Notes: generated by a model not told the origin, from the sequence alone. DNA of 17,480 nt from Bacteroidaceae bacterium (GCA_016292545.1 JAEDIG010000047.1:1-17480), one strand, 5' to 3'. Positions 1 through 6,612 are shown, counted from the first letter of the stretch. Translations and numbers: made by a program.

Positions 1-202
1 TGAAAACAGACACTTTTTTGAGCAGATTTTAATATCTATTTTGAACACCCTACCTGAAAGGGTGACATTATTCCATATCCACGTCTGCAGAGGACAATCC
101 ATCCTTCTTTGGCTGGACATCTCCTTGGAATGGATGTTTTCAGCAAAGTCTTTCGGGGGAGGTCGTGTGGGGCGACATCATGCCACACACCTGGCGACAA
201 CT

Positions 203-234
203 GTTGCACACATGCCGGGAAAGCCGTAACTTTG
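203..234 (+). promoter_or_regulatory. Bacteroidetes-type promoter
   Basis: GTTG at 203-206, a 20-nt spacer, then TAACTTTG at 227-234 match the Bacteroidetes sigma-ABfr consensus (TTTG / TAnnTTTG, about 20 nt apart) well. Transcription would run rightwards from about 241, into the small ORFs at 301 and 405 and then antisense to the 3' end of the sulfatase gene. No large plus-strand gene follows, so its target is unclear. Confidence 0.5.
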
Positions 235-300
235 CACCGTTGTTGGCGCGCAAAGACGGGTTCAATTAGGGGGCAATTAGGACTCGCATAGGAGGAAGAA

Positions 301-393
301 ATGGTGGCTGGTTATGCTGGAAAAAATGGGCAAAAAGGGGTAAAACGAAGAATAGGTTATCTCACGACAACCTATCCCTTGATTAACCTTTAA
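301..393 (+). CDS. Possible 30-residue basic small protein
   Basis: The ORF starts at ATG 301, five bases after a perfect AGGAGG (290-295), and ends at TAA 391-393. It encodes 30 residues beginning MVAGYAGKNGQKGVKRR, basic, with no membrane segment and no family I recognise. It lies about 60 nt downstream of the predicted start of transcription from the 203-234 promoter. The strong Shine-Dalgarno, unusual in this window, is the only reason to list it. It could equally be a leader peptide or chance. Confidence 0.2.
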   Translation: MVAGYAGKNGQKGVKRRIGYLTTTYPLINL

Positions 394-404
394 AATCTAA
401 TACC

Positions 405-458
405 ATGAAAAACACACGGCAAAGTTACGACTTTTTTGCGCTCTGGCCATATATTTAA
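405..458 (+). other. Truncated start-like ORF, 17 codons
   Basis: ATG 405 follows an AT-rich tract ending TAATACC, the kind of context that precedes many Bacteroidetes genes. The reading frame (MKNTRQSYDFFALWPYI) stops at TAA 456-458. It overlaps the minus-strand promoter-like box at 420-427. It may be a relic start of a gene removed when the present neighbours arrived, a leader peptide, or chance. Confidence 0.12.
420..451 (-). promoter_or_regulatory. Promoter-like site with TGGCCA box
   Basis: Read on the minus strand, TATATGGCCA is followed by an A-rich spacer and TAACTTTG (427 down to 420), a -7 box. The same arrangement (TATGGCCA, A-tract, TAACTTTG) lies upstream of the FAS1 gene at 8853-8884. 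A canonical -33 TTTG is not visible at the expected distance. Transcription would run leftwards from about 413 towards the window edge, where no ORF is apparent. Confidence 0.35.
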
Positions 459-487
459 CTGATAATTTTATATTTTTATGCCATTTT

Positions 488-503
488 ATTGATTCAAATC
501 AAT
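488..503 (-). repeat. AT-rich palindrome after the sulfatase stop
   Basis: ATTGATT and AATCAAT with two central bases form a perfect inverted repeat 9 nt downstream of the sulfatase TAG. In the transcript it could fold into a weak 7-bp hairpin and mark the end of the operon. No U-run follows on the minus strand, so it is not a classical intrinsic terminator. Confidence 0.25.
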
Positions 504-512
504 TTCTCCGGA

Positions 513-2036
513 CTATTTTTCTTCCACTTCGTAATCCGATTGCAATTTCTTCAGCTGCTTGTGGAGCTGTTTCCTTACTTTTGCGTAGGCAGGGTCGTCA
601 TATACATTGTGCATTTCCATCGGGTCGGTCTTCAGGTCGAAGAGCTCCCAGGAATCAATGTCGTTGTAGAAGTGGATGAGCTTATAGCGTTCTGTGCGCA
701 CTCCGTAGTGACGCTTCACCATGTGTTCGGCAGGGTACTCATAGTAATGATAGTAGAGCTGCTTGCGCCAGTTGCGGGGTGCATGGTCCTCCTTGAGTAG
801 CGGAACGAGCGACATGCCCTGGATGTCGGAGGGTATCTCCACACCGGCCATCTCCAGGAAGGTGGGTGCATAATCGATGTTCTGCACCATCTCCTCCACC
901 GTGCCCCGGCGTGCATAGCCGTCGGGCAGGCGCATCAGGAGCGGTGTGTGCATGCTTTCCTCATACATGAAACGCTTGTCGAACCATCCGTGCTCACCCA
1001 TGTAGAAGCCCTGGTCGCTGGTATAAACCACCAACGTGTTGTCCAGCAGGCCCTTCTGGCGCAGGTAATCCATCAGCCTTCCCACATTGTCGTCGAGGCT
1101 TCGGGTCACCTTGGCATAGTCGCGCATGTAGCGCTGGAACTTGTACTCCGTCAGTGCCCTTCCCGTGGGGTTCTGGATGTAGAACTCACGCGTGAGGCTG
1201 TCGTGGAACTGCCAGTATTGGCTGCGGTCGGGTTCGTCCAGACGGTTTACGTAGTTGAGATACGTGTCCGTGAGGCGCGTGTTGTCGCCTCGCCGGTAAA
1301 TCTTGTTGTCATACACAAGGTCCATGTCGTGGCTGCTGGCGATGCTCATCTCCTGCACCTTGGCTGCCTGGCGTCCTTCGTATCCGTCCCAGAAATTGGG
1401 AGGAAGGGGGAAGGATTGCGATTCGTAGGCACGCAGGTATTGCATGGGCGGCAGCCAGTCGCGGTGGCAGGCCTTGTGGTGGACAAAGAGGATGAAGGGT
1501 TTGTCCTTGTCGCGATGCTCCATCCACTGGATGCTCTTGTCGGTGATGATGTCGGTGCAGTAGCCCTTTTCGATGCTCTGGGTGCCGTTGTCGTGGACAA
1601 AGGTGGGATTGTAATACTCCCCCTGCCCCACCAGTATGTCGTAATGGTCAAAGCCTGTGGGTGTGCTCACCAGATGCCACTTGCCGATGAGCGCCGTCTG
1701 GTAGCCGGCTGCCTGCAGCAGCTTGGGCATGGTTTGCTGTGAGCCGTCAAAGATGCCATGCTCGTTGTTGGTGAAGCCGTTCTTGTGGCTGTGCTTGCCC
1801 GTGAGCATACATGCCCTGGAGGGGCCGCTCAGCGAGTTTGCCACAAAACTCTGGGTGAACATCACGCCCTCCTGGGCGATGCGGTCAAGGTTGGGCGTGG
1901 CCACAGGGCTGTTGCCGTAGCACGACATCATCTGTGACGTGTGGTCATCGGTCATGATGTAGACGATGTTCGGACGCTGCTGTGCTTGGGCGTGCGCTGC
2001 CAGCAGGAGCGCGGATGCCAGGGGAAATGTCTTCAT
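513..2036 (-). CDS. Secreted serine-type sulfatase (S1 family)
   Basis: 507 residues. An N-terminal signal peptide (about residues 1-18, ending AHAQA) implies export to the periplasm. The sulfatase fold starts at RPNIVYIMTDDHT, with metal-binding Asp30/Asp31. The signature SGPSRACMLTG places the formylglycine precursor at Ser70, so this is a serine-type sulfatase needing an anSME-type maturase, which is not in the window. GKWHL (Lys119, His121) and TSDQGFYMGEHGW (Asp near residue 341) complete the catalytic and metal set. Length fits type I sulfatases. Sequence style recalls the GlcNAc-6-sulfatase-like subfamily of Bacteroides, but I cannot fix the substrate. It is the last gene of the run, 25 bp after the DUF1080 gene, and probably shares its transcript. 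Sulfatase activity is near certain; substrate is open. Confidence 0.93.
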   Translation of the reverse strand: MKTFPLASALLLAAHAQAQQRPNIVYIMTDDHTSQMMSCYGNSPVATPNLDRIAQEGVMFTQSFVANSLSGPSRACMLTGKHSHKNGFTNNEHGIFDGSQQTMPKLLQAAGYQTALIGKWHLVSTPTGFDHYDILVGQGEYYNPTFVHDNGTQSIEKGYCTDIITDKSIQWMEHRDKDKPFILFVHHKACHRDWLPPMQYLRAYESQSFPLPPNFWDGYEGRQAAKVQEMSIASSHDMDLVYDNKIYRRGDNTRLTDTYLNYVNRLDEPDRSQYWQFHDSLTREFYIQNPTGRALTEYKFQRYMRDYAKVTRSLDDNVGRLMDYLRQKGLLDNTLVVYTSDQGFYMGEHGWFDKRFMYEESMHTPLLMRLPDGYARRGTVEEMVQNIDYAPTFLEMAGVEIPSDIQGMSLVPLLKEDHAPRNWRKQLYYHYYEYPAEHMVKRHYGVRTERYKLIHFYNDIDSWELFDLKTDPMEMHNVYDDPAYAKVRKQLHKQLKKLQSDYEVEEK

Positions 2037-2061
2037 ATCGGAGGAAAGGGGCTGTTGTGCG

Positions 2062-2790
2062 TTAGAGTTCCTTTATCTTGATGTTCTTGAACCACACCTC
2101 GTTGCCGTGGTCCTGGAGCAGGATGTGGCCGGCGGTGTTGCCGAAATTCGGCCAGTCCTTGTACTTGCTGTATGCCACCAGTGCGTTCCATTGCTGGGTG
2201 TTGCGCTCATAGGTGACCATGAGCACACCGTTGAGCCAGTGCTCCACATGGTTGCCGCGTACAATGACGGTGGCCGTGTTGAAGGCGTTGATGTCGAACG
2301 GTTTGTCCGTGGGGGCGGGAATGAGGTCGTAGAGCGAGCCAAGGGTGCGGTTGCCCTTCACGCCCAGCTTGGCATCGGGGTGGCGCAGGTCGTCCAGAAT
2401 CTGGAACTCGCAGCCGATGGCACTGCCGGCTCCCTTGTTCATGTCGGGATCCACGAAATACTTGATGCCGCTGTTGGCACCTTCGGTAATCTTGAAGTCC
2501 ACCTTCAGGATGAAGTCATGATAGACCTTCTCGGTGACGATGTCGCCGCCGTTGGTGCTTTCGCCGCCGTCGGAGGGCATCACCTTGAGCACACCGCCCT
2601 CAATCTTCCATCCCTTCTCGGGAAAGCCCGTAAGGCGGGCACCTCTCCATCCCTGGGTGGTCTTTCCGTCCCACAGCAGCTGCCATCCTTCGCGTTTCTC
2701 CTGCTCGGAAAGCTGGTTGTCCACTTCTTTTTTTGCCCAGAGTGGCATGGCCGATACTACGGCCATGCACAATATAATCAGTTTCTTCAT
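2062..2790 (-). CDS. DUF1080 protein (3-keto-glycoside hydrolase/lyase family)
   Basis: 242 residues with a Sec signal peptide (about residues 1-19, ending PLWA), so periplasmic or surface-exposed. The rest is one concanavalin-like beta-sandwich of the DUF1080 / 3-keto-disaccharide hydrolase family (PF06439). Family landmarks are LLWDGKTTQGW (38-48), DFKITEGANSGIKYF (98-112), GCEFQILDD (126-134), GSLYDLIPAP (151-160) and HVEHWLNG (181-188). Characterised members cleave glycosides after their C3 hydroxyl has been oxidised to a ketone, by hydrolysis or beta-elimination. The gene sits between the Gfo/Idh/MocA oxidoreductase (26-bp gap) and the sulfatase (25-bp gap), which is the expected partner context: the oxidoreductase would create the 3-keto substrate. 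Family assignment is firm; the reaction and substrate here are inferred. Confidence 0.9.
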   Translation of the reverse strand: MKKLIILCMAVVSAMPLWAKKEVDNQLSEQEKREGWQLLWDGKTTQGWRGARLTGFPEKGWKIEGGVLKVMPSDGGESTNGGDIVTEKVYHDFILKVDFKITEGANSGIKYFVDPDMNKGAGSAIGCEFQILDDLRHPDAKLGVKGNRTLGSLYDLIPAPTDKPFDINAFNTATVIVRGNHVEHWLNGVLMVTYERNTQQWNALVAYSKYKDWPNFGNTAGHILLQDHGNEVWFKNIKIKEL

Positions 2791-2816
2791 GTACGTTCGG
2801 GTTGATTTACTGTTGT

Positions 2817-4241
2817 TTAGTCAATCTTATAGAAGTCTTCCCAACCTCTGCGGGGCGGCATGCCTGAGAGCATAGCGTTGGCAAAGTCGTTGTTGGTGAA
2901 CACCTTGTTGCGGGGGTCGAAGAACAGCTGCGTGTTCAGGCGCTGTGCAATCACGCCCAGGCAGAACACCTGGCTAAGCACGCCGTTGATTTCGAAGGGC
3001 GACCTGGTCTTTTCCGTTCCCTGACAGGCACGCAGGAAGTTGACATAGTGGTTGCTGGGGCTCTTGGGCACGGCAGGCAGTTTGTCCTTCATCGCCTCGG
3101 CCTTCTCCTTGGGGATGATGCTGAGAGTGCTGCCATGGCTGGCACCCTTGAAAATGAGGTCGCGGCTGTAGATAATCTTGCCGGGGTTGATCTTCTGCTT
3201 GGTATATTCGCCCTGGTTGCTGGCAGGGATGTCGGCACCCAGTTCGCTTTCGCCGTATCCTTCGGGCAACGGGGGCAGGTTGTCCACACCGTCGTACCAT
3301 GTGATGTCGCAGGGAGGCATGCCGCCTCGTGCACCGAAGCGGAAGAGGATGGTGCTGCTGTAGGGGTAGAAGAACTCGTTGTGCTTGTTGGCATAGAGCA
3401 TGTTTATCTCGTAGGGGAGGCCCAGCTGGAGGAACTCGTGCACTGTGTCAAGGATGTGTGCACCCCAGTCGCCCAAGGCACCCATACCGAAGTCATACCA
3501 GCTGCGCCAGTCGCCCTGGTGATAGAGCTTGCTGTAGTTGTGGTAGCGAATGCCGCCGTGCCATGTGTCGTAATCCATGCCAGTGGGGATGGCTTCGCCC
3601 TCGGGCATCTTCATCATGTCGGGGTCATAGGCGTGCCAGCGGCGGGCATTGTTCATGTGGGCGGTCACAGCAGTCACGTCCTTGATGATGCCTGCTTCCA
3701 TCCATGCCTTGAACTGGAAATAGTTGGCTTCGGAGTGTCCCTGGTTGCCCACCTGGGTGGCCACGGCGGGGTTGCGGCGTGCCATCTCCATCAGCAGTTC
3801 TGCTTCCTGGAAGGTGCGCACCATGGGTTTTTCCAGATAGATATGCTTCTTGTACTTGAGGGCCATCATGGCCACGAAGAAATGGATGTGGTCGGGCACA
3901 CTGGCGGCCACTGCGTCGAAATGGTCGGCATATTCCTCGAACAGCTTGCGGAAGTCGCGGAAGCGTTTGGCGTTGGGGTACATCGACAGCACCTTTTCGC
4001 ACTGCTTGCCGTCGAGGTCCACATCGCACAGGGCAACCACTTCCACCATGTTGGTTTTTGCAAACTCATGGATGTTCTGCTCGCCACGGTTGCCGATGCC
4101 GATATAGGCAATCTTCACCTTCTCGGATTTCACTGCTTGCGTCTCCTTTGAGGTAAACGGATGGGCAAACATCTCCTGCCCCATGGCCAGGCCTGCTGTG
4201 GTGAGGCCCAGGCCCTTGATAAATTCTCTTCTTGTTGACAT
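2817..4241 (-). CDS. Tat-exported Gfo/Idh/MocA-family oxidoreductase
   Basis: 474 residues. The N-terminus STRREFIKGLGLTTAGLAM is a twin-arginine signal, so the enzyme is exported folded, with its NAD(P) cofactor bound, to the periplasm. A Rossmann domain begins at VKIAYIGIGNRG (42-53, the GxGxxG nucleotide loop). EKP at 137-139 carries the family's catalytic lysine, and GDWGAHILD (257-265) holds a conserved Asp/His pair. The C-terminal half is the alpha/beta substrate domain. Members interconvert alcohol and ketone on sugars and inositols; Tat-exported Bacteroidetes members next to DUF1080 genes are thought to make or reduce 3-keto sugars. It starts 33 bp after the rfbB stop, so it may be read through from the rfb transcript. 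I see no own promoter in that gap. Exact substrate unknown. Confidence 0.9.
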   Translation of the reverse strand: MSTRREFIKGLGLTTAGLAMGQEMFAHPFTSKETQAVKSEKVKIAYIGIGNRGEQNIHEFAKTNMVEVVALCDVDLDGKQCEKVLSMYPNAKRFRDFRKLFEEYADHFDAVAASVPDHIHFFVAMMALKYKKHIYLEKPMVRTFQEAELLMEMARRNPAVATQVGNQGHSEANYFQFKAWMEAGIIKDVTAVTAHMNNARRWHAYDPDMMKMPEGEAIPTGMDYDTWHGGIRYHNYSKLYHQGDWRSWYDFGMGALGDWGAHILDTVHEFLQLGLPYEINMLYANKHNEFFYPYSSTILFRFGARGGMPPCDITWYDGVDNLPPLPEGYGESELGADIPASNQGEYTKQKINPGKIIYSRDLIFKGASHGSTLSIIPKEKAEAMKDKLPAVPKSPSNHYVNFLRACQGTEKTRSPFEINGVLSQVFCLGVIAQRLNTQLFFDPRNKVFTNNDFANAMLSGMPPRRGWEDFYKID

Positions 4242-4274
4242 AATTATATGTGTGCTAGTTTGGTTATACGTGAA

Positions 4275-5507
4275 TCATTCTCTCTTGCCGTACATTTCTT
4301 CGTAGTATTTTTCATACTCGCCGCTGGTGATGTTGTTGAGCCACTCCTCGTTTTCCAGATACCAGCGGGTAGTCTTCTCTATGCCTTCCTCAAACTGGAG
4401 GCTGGGTTCCCAGCCAAGTTCGCGCTGCAGCTTGGTGGAGTCGATGGCATAGCGGGCATCGTGGCCAAGTCGGTCGGTGACGTAGGTGATGAGGTTCATG
4501 TCCTCGCCTTCCTTGCGTCCGAGCAGACGGTCGACCGTGTTGATGACCACCTTGATGATGTCGATGTTCTTCCATTCGTTGAAGCCGCCGATGTTATAGG
4601 TTTCGGCCACCTTGCCCTGGTGGAAGATGATGTCGATGGCACGGGCATGGTCCTCCACATAGAGCCAGTCGCGCACGTTTTCGCCCTTTCCGTACACGGG
4701 CAGGGGCTTGCGGTGGCGGATATTGTTGATGAACAACGGGATGAGCTTTTCTGGGAACTGATAGGGGCCATAGTTGTTGGAGCAGTTGGTGACAATCGTG
4801 GGCATGCCGTAGGTGTCGTGATAGGCACGCACGAAGTGGTCGCTGCTGGCCTTGCTGGCCGAATAGGGCGAATGGGGGTTGTACTTTGTCGTCTCAAGGA
4901 AGAAGTCCTCGCCGTATGCCACGGACCCTCCTGAATCCTCCCTGTTCAGGGAGGACTTGATTGACGACTGCCTTGCCGGAGAGTGGCTGGATGCTTTCGT
5001 GTGGAAAGGGGCTGCTATTCCTTCGGGATGGTTCATGGCGAGTGCTCCATACACCTCGTCGGTGCTGATATGGTAGAATCGTTTGCCCTCATACCGTTCA
5101 GGAAGGCTCTCCCAATAGAGCTTGGCGGCCTGCAACAGCGACAGGGTGCCCATCACGTTGGTGCGGGCAAAGGTGAACGGATCCTTGATGGAACGGTCAA
5201 CGTGGCTTTCGGCAGCCAGATGGATGATGCCGTCCACATGCTCTTCCTGCATCAGCTGATCGTAGGCCTCAAAGTCGCAGATGTCCATCCTCACGAACTT
5301 GTAGTTGGGCTTGTCCTCGATGTCCTTCAGGTTGGCGAGGTTGCCGGCATACGTCAGTTTGTCCAGGTTTATGATTTTGTACGCGGGGTATTTGTTCACA
5401 AAAAGGCGCACCACATGAGAGCCGATGAAGCCGGCACCGCCCGTGATGACGATACTCCGGGTCCCCTTCTTGTTCCCCTGTTCAGGGGAAAGGTTATTTT
5501 CATTCAT
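4275..5507 (-). CDS. rfbB: dTDP-glucose 4,6-dehydratase with palindrome-encoded inserts
   Basis: 410 residues, cytoplasmic extended short-chain dehydrogenase; converts dTDP-glucose to dTDP-4-keto-6-deoxyglucose in dTDP-L-rhamnose synthesis. Visible are the NAD loop GGAGFIG (23-29), catalytic TDE (149-151), YxxxK as Tyr215 and Lys219, and the conserved NNYGPYQFPEKLIP segment. Two parts are foreign to the family as I remember it. The start carries about 14 extra residues (NLSPEQGNKKG) before SIVITGGAGFIG, and residues about 175-195 (HSPARQ...DSGGS) interrupt the loop between KASS and VAYGEDFF. Both contain a related DNA palindrome. The frame stays open and the catalytic residues remain, so the enzyme is probably active. 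ATG 5507 overlaps the TGA of the upstream DUF559 remnant (ATGA), suggesting translational coupling; ATG 5503 is an alternative start. Confidence 0.95.
   Translation of the reverse strand: MNENNLSPEQGNKKGTRSIVITGGAGFIGSHVVRLFVNKYPAYKIINLDKLTYAGNLANLKDIEDKPNYKFVRMDICDFEAYDQLMQEEHVDGIIHLAAESHVDRSIKDPFTFARTNVMGTLSLLQAAKLYWESLPERYEGKRFYHISTDEVYGALAMNHPEGIAAPFHTKASSHSPARQSSIKSSLNREDSGGSVAYGEDFFLETTKYNPHSPYSASKASSDHFVRAYHDTYGMPTIVTNCSNNYGPYQFPEKLIPLFINNIRHRKPLPVYGKGENVRDWLYVEDHARAIDIIFHQGKVAETYNIGGFNEWKNIDIIKVVINTVDRLLGRKEGEDMNLITYVTDRLGHDARYAIDSTKLQRELGWEPSLQFEEGIEKTTRWYLENEEWLNNITSGEYEKYYEEMYGKRE
4924..4955. repeat. Palindromic element copy A, inside rfbB
   Basis: A perfect palindrome TCCTCCCTGTTCAGGGAGGA spans 4936-4955 (9-bp arms, TT centre), preceded on the plus strand by GGACCCTCCTGAA (4923-4935). 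It lies in the extra 20-residue segment of RfbB and is translated on the minus strand as SSLNRED. The insertion keeps the frame. The core CCCTGTTCAGGG recurs at 5473-5490 and, slightly changed, at 5688-5699. Confidence 0.75.
5473..5490. repeat. Palindromic element copy B, at rfbB start
   Basis: TTCCCCTGTTCAGGGGAA is a perfect 18-bp palindrome (8-bp arms, TT centre) within codons 6-11 of rfbB, translated as LSPEQG. On the plus strand it is preceded by GGTCCCCTTCTTG (5460-5472), similar to the GGACCCTCCTGAA that precedes copy A. It lies 13 bp beyond the stop codon of the DUF559 remnant. Confidence 0.7.
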
Positions 5508-5689
5508 AATAATTGCTTCTTTAATTCATTAATAATGTTATCTGTGTCAAATAAGACTTGCTCGTTTGTAAATCGAACAATCTTGTAGCCTTGATTCTCT
5601 AACCAATCTTGACGGGTAGCATCCTCCTCTTGCTGCTCTTCAGCGAAGTGGTAACCACCATCTGTTTCAACAATAACCCTACTCTTGCC
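5504..5689 (-). pseudogene. DUF559 nuclease-like gene, 3' remnant
   Basis: Between rfbD and rfbB, a 61-codon frame runs to TGA 5506-5504. It reads GKSRVIVETDGGYHF, then a QQEEDATRQDWLENQGYKIV stretch, then RFTNEQVLFDTDNIINELKKQLL. This is the C-terminal half of a DUF559 (PF04480) protein, a small restriction-endonuclease-like fold related to Vsr; the VETDGGYH motif includes its acidic active-site region. An in-frame TAG (5692-5690) lies directly upstream and there is no start codon, so the N-terminal half (usually another 50-60 residues) is missing. The cut coincides with palindrome copy C, and the 3' end abuts copy B. It is more AT-rich than its neighbours. Its TGA overlaps the rfbB ATG. It probably makes no functional nuclease. 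Confidence 0.8.
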
Positions 5690-5713
5690 CTAAACAGGGA
5701 GATTTAGAGGGTC
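5688..5713. repeat. Palindromic element copy C, rfbD end
   Basis: On the minus strand GACCCTC (5713-5707), TAAATC, then TCCCTGTTTAGGGC follow each other. CCCTG-TT-TAGGG (5699-5688) is the same core as copies A and B with one arm base changed, giving a G.T wobble. The preceding GACCCTC and AATC match copy A, in opposite genomic orientation. The copy supplies the last codons and the stop of rfbD and touches the truncation point of the DUF559 remnant. Confidence 0.55.
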
Positions 5714-6612
5714 TTTGTGAGAATCCTTTTGATGCAGGCCTTCAGTGACTCCGTCCAATAGGGTATCTTGATGCCAAAGGTCTCCTTTATCTTTGTTTTG
5801 TCGAGCACCGAGTAGGCGGGTCGCTTCACGGGTGAGGGAAACTCATCGCTATGGCAAGGCTGGATGTCGCAACCGCTGTTGCCGGCATACGCTGCAATCA
5901 TCTGCGTGAAATCGTACCATGAGCACACGCCTTCGTTGGAATAGTGGTAGATGCCGCTGTGGGCATATGAGGGAGCTTTGGCCGACGGCTCGTAGTCGGC
6001 CAGGATGCACTGGATGGCTTTTGCCAGGTCGAGCGCGTAGGTGGGTGTGCCCGTCTGGTCGAACACCACCGAAAGCGTGGGCTTTGTGGCTGTGAGCTGG
6101 AGCATGGTCTTGCAGAAGTTGCGGCCAAACTCGGAATAGAGCCATGCCGTGCGGATGATTACATGCTTGCATCCCGATGCCTCCACCGCCTGCTCGCCAG
6201 CCAGTTTCGTATGGCCATACACGCCTGTGGGCGTGCCTTTCTGATTTTCCTTGCAGGGAGTGTTGTAGGGGTCGCCTCCAAACACATAGTCGGTGGATAT
6301 GTGGATGAGCAATCCACCCACCTCTGCCATTGCTGCGGCCAGATGGCCGGGAGCTATGCCGTTGAGCTGCATGGCCAGCGACTGGTTGCTCTCGGCTGCA
6401 TCCACATTGGTGTATGCCGCACAGTTCACAATGACATCGATATGGTTATCAACAACAAAGCTGCGGATGGCCGCAGCGTCTGTAATGTCGAGTTGCAGCG
6501 TGTCTTCGTCTGCAACTATATCCGTAAAATAATACCTATGTGCAGTGCCAACGGCAGTGAGACGCATTTCGCGCCCCAACTGACCGTTGGCACCTGTAAC
6601 GAGTATGTGCAT
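5704..6612 (-). CDS. rfbD: dTDP-4-dehydrorhamnose reductase
   Basis: 302 residues, cytoplasmic; reduces dTDP-4-dehydro-L-rhamnose to dTDP-L-rhamnose, the last step of the pathway that also uses RfbB. The start MHILVTGANGQLG gives the nucleotide-binding GxxGxxG (7-13). STDYVF (106-111) and the catalytic Tyr132/Lys136 in VYGHTKLAGEQ are present, as is RTAWLYSEFGRNF (154-166). The tail ends KIPYWTESLKACIKRILTKTL; the last residues and the stop come from palindromic repeat copy C. A purine-rich AAAGGAA lies about 9 nt before the ATG. It lies 52 bp after the FAS1 gene and 196 bp before rfbB. The usual partners rfbA and rfbC are absent here, although rmlACDB order is common. Confidence 0.94.
   Translation of the reverse strand: MHILVTGANGQLGREMRLTAVGTAHRYYFTDIVADEDTLQLDITDAAAIRSFVVDNHIDVIVNCAAYTNVDAAESNQSLAMQLNGIAPGHLAAAMAEVGGLLIHISTDYVFGGDPYNTPCKENQKGTPTGVYGHTKLAGEQAVEASGCKHVIIRTAWLYSEFGRNFCKTMLQLTATKPTLSVVFDQTGTPTYALDLAKAIQCILADYEPSAKAPSYAHSGIYHYSNEGVCSWYDFTQMIAAYAGNSGCDIQPCHSDEFPSPVKRPAYSVLDKTKIKETFGIKIPYWTESLKACIKRILTKTL

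Larger units (their letters stand above)
1..512. other. Gene-poor left flank
   Basis: I see no convincing full-length gene here on either strand; the sulfatase gene to the right ends at 513. The stretch holds a plus-strand promoter-like site (203-234), a minus-strand promoter-like site (about 420-451), two tiny plus-strand ORFs (301-393 and 405-458), a small inverted repeat CACCCT/AGGGTG (46-51 and 59-64, 7-nt loop) and a second one at 352-375 (ATAGGTT/AACCTAT). No tRNA, rRNA or CRISPR pattern is visible. The AT-rich stretch ending in TAATACCATGAAAAA at 393-411 looks like a Bacteroidetes translation start, yet only 17 codons follow. The region may be the leftover leader of a lost gene; that is inference. 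Confidence 0.6.

Noticed and set aside
46..64. Hairpin CACCCT/AGGGTG as a terminator
   Set aside because: Only 6 bp, no T-run on either strand, and no gene end visible close by; the gene it might serve lies outside the window.
255..285. GGTTCAATT as a tRNA T-arm
   Set aside because: No matching acceptor, D or anticodon stems around it.
948..1742. 264-codon open frame on the plus strand
   Set aside because: It lies wholly antisense to the sulfatase gene, whose catalytic motifs are intact; its product resembles no family and is rich in Val/His/Leu as expected for a shadow of a GC-rich gene.
3048..4151. 367-codon plus-strand frame
   Set aside because: Antisense to the Gfo/Idh/MocA gene with its clear Rossmann and EKP motifs; low-complexity Val/Gly/His composition.
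4918..4990. rfbB insertion as a frameshift or assembly error
   Set aside because: The reading frame is continuous with conserved sequence on both sides, and the palindrome recurs independently at two nearby sites.
4923..5713. Palindromes as a CRISPR array
   Set aside because: Only three diverged copies, irregular spacing, opposite orientations and location inside genes.
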